Below are positions 54,971 through 64,000 of a stretch of 64,000 nucleotides of DNA, piece by piece; within the stretch, counting starts at the first letter, position 1; the number at the start of each line of letters is the position of its first letter. The stretch is taken from assembly GCA_006503535.1 (NCBI GenBank), contig QYRS01000003.1, positions 2,480,001 to 2,544,000 of the forward strand, written 5' to 3'. The stretch is from Arthrinium phaeospermum. Lineage: Eukaryota > Ascomycota > Sordariomycetes > Amphisphaeriales > Apiosporaceae. A model generated the notes under the pieces. It was not told the DNA's origin, did no database searches, and worked only from the letters and a program-made list of their open reading frames with translations. The position numbers and the translations under genes are program-made.

Positions 54971-56121
54971 CTTAACCCCTCGAACCACCGCTTACAACTG
55001 CTAAAGAAGCCAGCGAAGGACGCTCATGAGAGATGTAGACGCCTTCTGAAATATATGCTCTGATGACCTGACCTTTCCAATACCGGTTTGGATATGTACG
55101 CAATATCGAGAACCTGCCCCTGAAATATACGAGCTACCCCTATCCGAGCTGCGAAAAGGAATAGGGGTATGTAGCTCGTATATTTCAGGGGCAGGTCATA
55201 TGGGACGACGTGCCTGGAGCTTCGGTCAGTGATTTGGCGAGGCTGTCTTTTGGCAAATGGCACGTTTCGCTTGTAATCGCAATCGAAAAAGTTCACTTGG
55301 TGAGAGCTTGATGGGTTCATGAGTGAGCGCCTGCGCAAGGACGGAGGCTTGAGTACTAAGTAAGGGCGGGCCAGTACTCCGTAGGCGGGCGGCACTTGCC
55401 GTGCAGCTGTCGTTCAATGCCATACCCACGGGCCCACACCACGCCCCGGAAGTCGCGTTTTCCGGGGGCCCAAGTGGACGTCATGCTGCAGCAGAGCTTC
55501 GTTCAGATGACAGCTAAAGTTAACGCGACTGGAGCTATCGTTGGATGTGTGTTGCTGCCTTGCAGCGACTAATTAATCACACCTGCACTGGAAGGCCACC
55601 AAGAGCCGCAATTGGATTTTTGAGTTGTTGCATTACCCCATGACTTCTGTTTGGCACTGGTATGTAGTTTGTTGTATATTGCAATATCGTGTTAATTCTA
55701 CCTGTCGCTTGTTACAAGCAAGAAGCCGGTGCAGCTGTTATTGATCAGTTTCACCTTGCTAGGTATACGTACCTACCCGAAACCCCTGTCCTGTCAGTCC
55801 TGTCGGCCGTGCATGTGGCAGCTAAACGAGCAAGCTCGCAATACACGTCGCAATCCGAGCAGCGGAATCCCCGAAACATCCACATCTCACCACCGTCACT
55901 CGATCTTCCAACTTCACCACAGCGCCGAAACCAACTCGCAGTGAACCTGTCGCTGAACCACACTACGGCGCTTAGTTACGACATATTTCGGCCGACTACT
56001 TCTGCTCCTCGTGTCTTGCGAACCCTGCCTCGCGAACCCGTCGCGAAGAGGGCCACTACTCAGTCAACTTGCACGAAGCCAGCAATGTCCGCCCGGTGAT
56101 CTTGGATGTTCAAAGCCGAGC
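54971..56121. other. Intergenic with a long hairpin, upstream of RAV1
   Basis: Apart from the inverted repeat at 55112-55196, this stretch holds no supported gene. From about 55,780 it is C/T-rich and looks like the leader of RAV1. Confidence 0.4.
55112..55196. repeat. Long inverted repeat (26-bp perfect outer arms), hairpin-forming
   Basis: The segment 55112-55137 (beginning acctgcccctgaaat) is the exact reverse complement of 55171-55196. Inside, ccctat at 55138-55143 pairs again with atagggg at 55161-55167, leaving a 17-nt loop; a 4-nt bulge separates the two stem parts on the right side. Total span is 85 bp. Arms this long and perfect are not expected by chance and imply recent origin or selection. 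There is no ORF inside, and I see no target-site duplication or miniature-transposon termini that I can name. Confidence 0.7.
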
Positions 56122-59100
56122 ATGAAGGCCGTCCTTCCAGGAAAGCCTGAGGCGAACTTTCAGGCGCTCTCGACGGGCTACTGGAAGGGCAACCGCGTCG
56201 TCGTCTACATTACTGGCAATGCCCTGACCATACTATCCGGCCCCGACGCCATTCTCCAAACCATATACGACGATGACGAGCGCAAGTTGGAAGCTGTCGC
56301 CTTCGACGAGGCATCAGGGAAAATAGCTGCCTGCACAGGCGCTACCGTCAGGGTCTACAAACCTTTAGAGTACAGCGATGATGCCCTCAAGGTTCGTTCG
56401 TCCTGGAGCTTGGGGATAATAATGGTCCCCCGCCAAACTAGACAGCGTGTATCTTACCAAAATGTGTTGTAGTGGTCCCTGCAGTCTTCATTCGACATTG
56501 AAGATGCCCCATCGAGTGCGACCCTGTCTTGGGGCAGCTCTGAGGAGCTTCTGGTCGGCCGCAACTCCCTCTGGTTGTACGACACGTCTACAACGGAGCC
56601 CGCACTTCACTGGAAATCCGACCTAGCCAGCCCCGTCAAAGCTGCCTATTTATCATACGACTCCGCGTACATTGCATCTATTGGACATCACGACCGCCTC
56701 GTCAAGATCTGGCGCCGGCTAAATTTTGGTTCGGAGGAGGTACACTTCGAATTCAGCTACCTACCGCATCCTCGCGCAGTGACAAATATGCAATGGCGCA
56801 AGCCGTTCCATGTAGACCAAACTATTGAGAATGTTCTGTACACTTTTTGCGCCGACAACACCTTGCGCGTGTGGACTGGTGCTGAAGGCCTTAACCGGGA
56901 ACCGCAGCGCCTATGGGGAAAGATTGATCTCGCAACAGCTATACAAGATGACGCCCTTCGAAACACCCCAGGGAATGAGATGCGCTGGGCCTTCATAATA
57001 AACCAGCGTGACCTGGCTGCCGCGACAGAAAGTGCAGTGCAGGAAAGGGCTAATGTGCAAGAGAAGGAAGATGTCCAACTACAATACCTCATATCCATCG
57101 CAAATAGGGACACTGAGATATGTGTAGTCCTCGATGGAAGGGGCAACATGGCGGCATATGCGCTCGAGAACATCAGCCATAAATCGAAGAGCGCCAACCA
57201 CATCGACAACGTCGCACTTGTCAAATCTAGGGACTTTGATTTTATGGGAACAAATAAGAGTTTTCCCCATGTTGAGATCACCAGCTACTGCAACAGGTCC
57301 TCGAGTCATCTGTACGTGCTGTTGCACCAGTTTGATGGAAAAGTAGAGGTATATGAGAGCAATATAGCGGACTTGCTTGACCCTACCTTGAAGCCAGGCC
57401 GCCTGAGCCATCGCGCAACGTGGTCTGGCCATTCGGCTTCCATCAAGAAGATTGTGCGCAACTTCAGCGGACGTGCCATTGTCTCGAGGACAGAAGAAGG
57501 TGAGAGTATGGTTTGGAGGCACGCCGTCAAGTCGAGCGATACGAAGCTCCTCCGTCAAGCCGTCATCCCAGAGAAGCGACACATCCACCGGATATGCCTT
57601 TTCCGCGGTGGTAGTTTTGTCGTGTTCCTACACCACGATGCGATTTGCCTGTGGGACTGTAGGCCCTCGGCTCCGGTTCTGCTCGCAGAGCAAAAGTACG
57701 AAGTCCCGGGCAAGCCACTCTGCATCTTGGTCCTTCCACGGCCTGATGTAGATGAGGTCTCTACCGCCCACATTGCGACTATCACCTCCGATCAACGAGG
57801 TGTCGTTTGGGAAGTAAAGCTACCACTTATGGACCAGGGAAAAGCACGAACTAATGGCCACAAAACGGAAGCGGCGACCATACGCGTGTTCTGCAATTTT
57901 AACCTGGATGACGCCGGTGACCTTGCTTACGTTCTACCCGTGGACCCTGCTGGAGCCTCACCGGTCAGCTCCGGGTTTTTGGATGTGTTTGCCAAAGATG
58001 TAGCAGTCTCCTACACGCACTCTGGACGAGTCGAGTTCTGGACCGCGCGGGTAGACAGAGACCGCAGCCGGGTGGAGTGGCTTTCCACTGCGGCAATGGA
58101 AACCGGCATCAATGAGCCCGCATTGGTCAGTGGAAGCACTATGAAGAAAGGGGCACTGGTAAACACCAACCGGTCAGAGGTCACAATCTGGGATATCCGT
58201 GGTGCAAGGCTTGAATATGCACAGGATTTCGGGAGCCACAACACCATACAAGACCTCGACTGGACATCAACGCCCGACTCCCAGTCCATCTTGGCAGTTG
58301 GATTCACATACCGAGTCATCCTGCTTTCTCAGATGCGGTTTGACTACCTGAACAAGGGCCCTGCTTGGGCACAGGTACGAGAAATCAATCTCCGAGAACT
58401 CACCCCGCATCCCATCGGCGACTCGACCTGGCTGAGCGGCGGTGACTTGGTCATTGGCGCTGGCAACCAGCTGTTCGTATATGACCGCATGTTTGAGCCA
58501 CCAAGCTCCATCGTCAACAACAGCCGTCTCCCAATGCGCAAGGGTGCGACCAGAGACCTTTTCGAAGTGGTCCAGAGACTCAATGGACCACTACCCATCT
58601 TCCACCCTCAGTTTCTCAGCCAGTGTATGCTTACTGGGAAGAACGTTTTGGTGAAGCTCATCTTGTTATCGTTGAATCATACCCTGAAGTACCATGCCGA
58701 GGGCGATATTATTGATGACTACTTGGGCCTCGACTTATCACATTTTTACCTCGGCGGCAATGTAAGTTTGACGGAAATGCATTGTACGTAATTGCTTACT
58801 GACTCATCTTTAGACCGATGACAACAACGAGTCTTCGCGCCTAATGGGGCAACTAGCCCTTGACGATAGTGAGGATTCGTTTACTGAGGATATTGCTCTC
58901 AGCATCTGTGAAAAGCTGCAGAAGATCCCTCTACCACAGCTTTCAGGCCATGAGCAAATACAGTTGCTGGATATAGTGGAATGCCTAGGCTTAGTAGAGA
59001 AGCAGCGACGCTCGATGGATGAAAATGCAGCGCGTTTCATGCTCTTCTTCCGACAACACGCACTTCGGAAAGGTCGTACGAATGAGTACCATATGTCTTG

Positions 59101-60367
59101 GCGCGAAATCAATTGGGGCTATCATTCGACCAGTCAAGACATCTTGACTGACTTCGTCTCACGGCAGTACCACGGCTCCATGCTGTGGGAAAATGCAAGA
59201 GAGAGCGGCATCTTCATGTGGCTAACAGATGCTGCAGCTGTGGTAAGTCGCCCAAGAACCATCCGTGTTGGCTGAGCTAACAATTGCACAGAAAGCTCAG
59301 TTCGAGATTGTGGCTCGTAACGAGTACACGAAGAGCGAGACCAAGAGCCCTGTCGACTGCACTCTTTTCTATCTTGCCTTGAAGAAGAAGACAGTTCTCC
59401 AGGGTCTCTGGCGTATGGCCTACGGAAACAGGGAGCAGGCTGCCACCCAGAAGCTGCTGGCAAACAACTTCGAGGATCCCAAGTGGAAGACCACGGCGTT
59501 GAAGAATGCCTACGCGCTACTTAGCAAGCGGCGATTTGGTGAGTTGGCCCGAGACCACTCACACGTAGAAACTGTACATGCTGACCCCTGGATAGAATAT
59601 GCCGCGGCATTCTTCCTTCTCGCCGATCATCTGCAGGATGCCGTGAACGTTTGCTTGAATCAGATTAAGGATCTGCAGTTGGCCATTGCTATTGCCAGGG
59701 TCTACGAAGGGGACGACGGGCCAGTCATGAGGAGACTTCTGGAGAACGAAGTGCTCGCAGTGGCATCGCAAGAGGGTAACCGATGGCTTGCATCATGGGC
59801 CTTCTGGATGCTGAGGCGGCGTGACATGGCTGTTCGGGCCTTGATTGTAAGCAAACGGTGGAAGCCCGAGACAAGCGGAACAATGCATGCTAACCACGAG
59901 GACAGACTCCTGTTTTCACCCTGCTTGAGACACCGTCAACCCCAGACCTCAAGGCCAAGTCATTTTTGACTGACGACCCCGCCTTGATTGTGCTGTATAA
60001 TCAGCTGAGACAGAAGACATTACAAACACTTCGGGGAGCGTCGAAGGTTACACCCAGAGTAGAATGGGACTTTGTCATCCACAATGCGCGGCTCTACGAC
60101 CGCATGGGATGCGATTTGCTGGGTCTGGATCTCGTGCGCAACTGGGAGTTCTTGCGCACGCCGAAGGCACAGCCAGGACTGGGCGGCGAGATTGACCCGC
60201 GGAAGATGCTGCGTAGGAGCAGCTCGCTCGTGGTGGCGGATATGCCCCTGAGCCCCGTGGACATTGAAATGAAGACGGGCCACCACCCGACGAACAAAGT
60301 GCAGCAGACGCCCACGGTATTCGAGGAGCCTGACGCGAGCAGTCTTTTGGATAGTTTCGGTTTCTGA
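56122..60367 (+). CDS. RAV1: Rav1, RAVE complex subunit (regulator of V-ATPase assembly)
   Basis: Five exons: 56122-56391, 56473-58761, 58814-59242, 59292-59846 and 59906-60367; introns of 81, 52, 49 and 59 nt; 1334 residues, close to yeast Rav1. The ATG at 56122 opens MKAVLPGKPEANFQAL; the long frame upstream of it is non-coding leader. The N-terminal half is a WD40-type beta-propeller series (YIASIGHHDRLVKIWRRL, LYTFCADNTLRVW, WSGHSASIKKIV, VFLHHDAICLWDCR). The second half is the Rav1p_C domain, with its most conserved stretch around exons 3-4 (YHMSWREINWGYHSTSQDIL, LFYLALKKKTVLQGLWR, LLANNFEDPKWKTTALKNAY). Rav1 acts with Rav2 and Skp1 to reassemble V1 and Vo sectors of the vacuolar ATPase; animal DMXL proteins are homologues. 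It is an unusually intron-rich gene for this window. Confidence 0.94.
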
Positions 60368-61452
60368 TTTCACTGTTCATTGTCTCGTCGTTTACGCATT
60401 GCATGCCGCGCGTGTCTCATGTATTTCTAGGTGCGTGCTGCGTTCTGCTCTCACTCGGAGGGGGGCTCCGGGTAGGGATGAGAACTACTGGAGTTAAGGG
60501 GTTGTTGCCGAGACCGTGAATAGCTTCGACTATTACTGAATATAATATTTATTTAAAACGTATACTGTTTTCCCGCGATCTTATAATAAACCGTATACTT
60601 TTCTTTTACGGTTTTATAATAAACCTATTTTAATATTTAAAAATTATTTTAAAAAAATAGCTGGTTTAATAAGCCTTAAGTGATTATGTATTTTATTTCG
60701 ACACGCGCAAGGGCTGGCGTCTCCTCTCTCTGAGCTTCCACCTGTGTAACCGTCGTACAACGGGGATCTGTATCTGCATTTGTGTCGATGGGAGAGTTAC
60801 ACCATCGAAGACAAGTTATAGATATATGTGCATACAGCCGTCATCGTTCCCGCCGTCGCACCAGCCAGCTCAGTTCCGACAGTTGGTTTAAGATAGGATG
60901 CGGGCGGTTGGCGGGGAGCCGTTGCCGGGTTGCACAGATATGTAATGCTCAGCGGACGAAAGCGGGTTTTCTAGTTTCAATGTTTCGGGGGGTCGCCATT
61001 GGCGCTAGCTGGCATCATGTTGATCCTGGCCACCAGACCCTTCCTTACTCGTGGGTGGAATGGATAATGCCTTATTAATCGTGTTTTGTATTGCATAGCC
61101 GAAAAAGTGCCTGCCTTATCTGGATCAGCATTGGTATTACAGTCAAAGTCAACCGTCCATCTCCATCCTTCGACTACCTACTAATTTCAAATCCCGGGCC
61201 CGCTCTCTTCCCCCAAAGAGCCGCACTTGGCACTCTTTATCTATACCTAGGCATCACGCGCTATCTATATCCATCTCTCCTTCATTCTCTCCTCTTTGCA
61301 CTGTTCTTCTCTTACCGCTGAAATGAATACTTATTAGAACCTCATCTTTAAGCGATTAAACTCGTTTTTATATAGATCGTGTTTTTTGCTTTCCCATTCC
61401 CATCCAACAAGTAGAGATTTCGCCCAGCCTGTGAGGCAGGCTCCAGGGCGCC
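60368..61452. other. Intergenic, upstream of the OPT transporter
   Basis: 1.1 kb with the AT-rich island at 60535-60665 in its left part and a C/T-rich leader from about 61,140. No supported gene. Confidence 0.45.
60535..60665. repeat. AT-rich island, probable repeat relic
   Basis: The region is strongly depleted in G and C. The 12-mer ttataataaacc occurs at 60581-60592 and 60614-60625, and cgtatac occurs twice nearby. It shares the taaacc word and overall style with the island at 54715-54910, so both may derive from similar degraded elements. There is no coding remnant. Confidence 0.4.
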
Positions 61453-64000
61453 ATGTCCTCCACGACTGTTGCCTCGGAGCTTCCGCGCACGCCATCGGCT
61501 GCAACATCAGGGGACGACGTCACAGACCACGGCTACCACGACCATTCCCCGCCGCAGCAGACCATGAGGATGGCGGCGGCACCCCCCGCCGCCGTCAGGG
61601 TGCTTCCCGAGGGCCATCACTTCACCATCCGCGGCGTCGCCGTCGGCCTGGCGGTGGGCCTGGTCATCTGCTTCTCCAACATGTACTTCGGCTTGCAGAG
61701 CGGCTGGGTCTCGATGATGACTATGCCTGCCAGTCTTATGGGCTTCGGCATGTTCCGGGTTCTCGCACCCTACCTGGAGTTCCCCTTCTCGCCCGTGGAG
61801 AACGTGCTCGTGCAGTCCGTGGCGGGCGGTATGGCCATTATGCCTCTGGGCTGTGGTTTTGTCGGGGTGGTGAGTAGTCCCTTCCTCTCCTTTGAATCTG
61901 GCCGAGGGGAGAATGCGCGGGTGTCCTACTATATCATTGGTCGTGCGGAGCATGGATCGTTAATACGTGACGCCGTTATAGATGCCGGCTCTAAACTACC
62001 TGCTCTCCGAAAAGGAGCAGGGACCTGTGTTTCTACCCATGTGGAAGTTGGTCGTATGGTCTCTCGGTTTGTGCTATTTTGGCGTTGTTTTTGCTGTGCC
62101 ACTGTAAGTAACGCATTGCCAACACACACCAAAGAGGGGTAAAGATGTAATGACTAATAACAATCAGCCGGCGTCAAGTAATCATAAGAGAGCAGCTCAA
62201 GTTCCCAAGCGGTTTTAGTACCGCTGTGCTCATAGGGGTGTTGCATGGGAAAGGCCAGTCCCAGAACGGCGCTGCCTTGGACCCGTCAAAAGCAGCCACG
62301 TTCGGCAGCCTGGCCCTGGAGAACAGGCCCCTGGTAGAGAATGAAGATGTTAACGATGACGACGAAGTGAGAACGCTCGTTGACGGGGAATCTCAGATCA
62401 AGCCGGAGTTGAAGTACAGCTGGGGCGCTAACATTCGCTTACTGCTCATCTCGTTCGGCATTTCCGGCGTCTATACGTTGCTCACTTACTTCTTCCCCAT
62501 TCTCCGCAGTCTTCCCATCTTCGGTGCTCACGCTGCCACCACATGGCTCTGGGATCTCAACCCTAGTCTGGCGTATGTCGGCCAGGGGATCATCATGGGA
62601 CCTGCCACTACGATTCACATGTTGATCGGTGCCATCGTGGGTTGGGGTATACTGTCGCCCATAGCGCACAACCGCGGCTGGGCACCGGGGCCCATCAGTG
62701 ACTGGGAGTCTGGCAGCAAAGGCTGGATTGTTTGGATTTCTCTGGCAATAATGCTCGCCGACTCCGTCATTAGCCTGGGTTATGTTGCTGCTCGGCCTGT
62801 TTTCCAAAACGGGCCAGCTTTTGTTCGAGAGAGCATAGAGAGATATAATCAGGGTGGTGCTCAAAACGTGTTCAGATCCAAGCGTCGAGGACCCCGTTAC
62901 TCGGCGCTGAATTCGGACGAGGGAGATCCTCGTATCTCTACGGGCAGGAGAAGCTCGACATCAGAATTGCTTCCGAGTCCCAGGTTCCACGAGAACGACG
63001 ATGAGCTACGAACCTGGGACGAAGATGACGCGCCTCCCGAGCAGTTGGTCGGGAGTAAGACCGTGAGTATCGGCCTCGTGGTTTCTATACTGGTATGTGT
63101 TGCCAGTATTCACATCACGTTTGGAGATCTGGTGCCGCTCTACGCCAACGTCATAGCCATCCTGATGGCCCTGGTCTTGAGCATCATGGGTGTGCGGGCG
63201 CTGGGCGAGACCGATCTCAACCCCGTCTCGGGCATATCAAAGTTGGCGCAGCTCTTCTTTGCCCTGATCATTCCTCAATCCAACAAGTCGAGCGTTCTAA
63301 TCAACCTTGTTGCCGGCGCCGTATCGGAGGCCGGCGCGCTCCAGGCCGGCGATCTCATGCAAGACTTGAAGACGGGCCACCTGCTCGGTGCTGCACCGAA
63401 GGCACAGTTTTGGGGTCAAGTCATCGGAGCGACGGTAGGTGCTGTTGTGAGCGCATTCATCTATCGATTGTATACGGCCGTGTACCAGGTGCCTGGCGAG
63501 CTGTTTGAGGTCCCTACAGCGTATGTTTGGATCTTCACGGCGCGCCTGGTGACGGGGCAGGGCTTACCGCCCATGGCAAGGGAATGGGCCATCGGGGCAG
63601 CTGTCGTATTCGGCTTCTTCACCATTCTGCGAACGAAAGGGATGGGCAAGTGGTGGCAGGTATACATCCCAGGAGGCATTGCTGTGGCTGTGGGTAAGTT
63701 AACAAGACACCCACCACCTTGACCTACTGCGGTTGGCTGAGAGATGAAGTGCGCGCAACTGCTGACAATCGCATTTCAGGCATGTATAACGTCCCATCGT
63801 TTACACTGGCGAGGACCATCGGGGGTGTCTTGAGCTGGGTCTGGAGATCTCTGTTGAAGAAACAAGACACGCCCTTGATCGTGTTGGCTTCGGTAAGTTG
63901 CCCTTGATTATTAATCCGGTTCTGAGGACGATATACGAGCTAACACCGCGCCATCAGGGTTTTATTTTGGGAGAAGGATTCTTAAGCATTATTAATTTGC
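61453..64000 (+). CDS. OPT-family membrane transporter, Ygl114w/YSL-like (3' end outside the window)
   Basis: Five exons are visible: 61453-61869, 61982-62103, 62168-63693, 63780-63892 and 63958 to the edge; introns of 112, 64, 86 and 65 nt, all in phase; about 740 residues so far. After a ~55-residue cytosolic leader the first membrane segments follow (FTIRGVAVGLAVGLVICFSNMYFG, VENVLVQSVAGGMAIMPLG). The exon 2-3 junction rebuilds FAVPLRRQVIIREQLKFPSG, and exon 3 contains SAVLIGVLHG-like and GQGIIMGPATTIHMLIGAIVGWG segments, typical of the OPT superfamily. A central hydrophilic loop (~residues 380-460) is charged and Ser-rich. The overall order fits the Ygl114w subgroup, nearer to plant yellow-stripe-like metal-chelate carriers than to the Opt1/Isp4 peptide transporters. 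The substrate is unknown; location in the plasma or an internal membrane cannot be told. Confidence 0.88.

Overview
The window is nuclear DNA of a filamentous ascomycete (Pezizomycotina, most likely Sordariomycetes). The evidence is short introns of about 45-90 nt with GT(A/G)AGT-type donors, monocistronic genes on both strands, a Zn2Cys6 regulator, a Clr5-domain protein, and AT-rich islands of the kind left by repeat-induced point mutation (RIP). There are no operons, CRISPR arrays, prophages or recognisable intact transposons, and I could support no tRNA or rRNA gene. Many of these genes are only readable after splicing, so I worked out exon junctions by hand; they are inferences from frame, splice signals and family fit.

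Layout. 1-941 (-): Clr5-domain gene running off the left edge. 942-3781: gene-free. 3782-5550 (+): secreted GMC oxidoreductase resembling the flavin domain of cellobiose dehydrogenase. 5925-7511 (+): decayed DUF2235 (alpha/beta-hydrolase) gene with in-frame stops and frameshifts. 9408-15349 (+): 1949-residue coiled-coil protein built from two families of degenerate helical repeats. 15972-17522 (-): mitochondrial seryl-tRNA synthetase. 17955-19691 (-): Arp10-like dynactin subunit. 20159-22852 (+): Yen1/GEN1-type Holliday-junction resolvase. 23445-25274 (-): BTB protein with a split domain. 27842-28747 (-): conserved protein of unknown function. 30608-31794 (-): newly assembled three-exon gene of unknown function.

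34109-36697 (+): PDK1/Pkh kinase. 37796-39877 (+): SWI/SNF subunit Snf12/Rsc6. 40201-41082 (-): short-chain dehydrogenase. 41861-43192 (-): Mo25/Hym1, divergent from 44206-47631 (+), cytosolic isoleucyl-tRNA synthetase with a consensus CPC1/Gcn4 site 200 bp upstream of its ATG. 47786-48095 (-): a 61-residue twin-CX9C protein matching complex I assembly factor NDUFAF8, split over three tiny exons. 48649-51831 (+): Sfi1 centrin-binding protein. 52318-54714 (+): Zn2Cys6 transcription factor. 54715-55200: AT-rich island and a long hairpin. 56122-60367 (+): Rav1 (RAVE complex). 60535-60665: second AT island. 61453 to the right edge (+): OPT-family transporter.

The genes are mostly unrelated housekeeping loci: translation (two aminoacyl-tRNA synthetases), cytoskeleton and spindle pole (Arp10, Sfi1), signalling (PDK1, Mo25), chromatin (Snf12), DNA repair (Yen1), V-ATPase assembly (Rav1) and complex I assembly (NDUFAF8). 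Accessory content lies in 1-9.4 kb (Clr5, GMC enzyme, DUF2235 relic) and 52-55.3 kb (regulator, AT island, hairpin). I found no coherent new multi-gene system. The least-described items are the repeat-built coiled-coil protein, the hairpin, the micro-exon NDUFAF8 gene and the two genes of unknown function.
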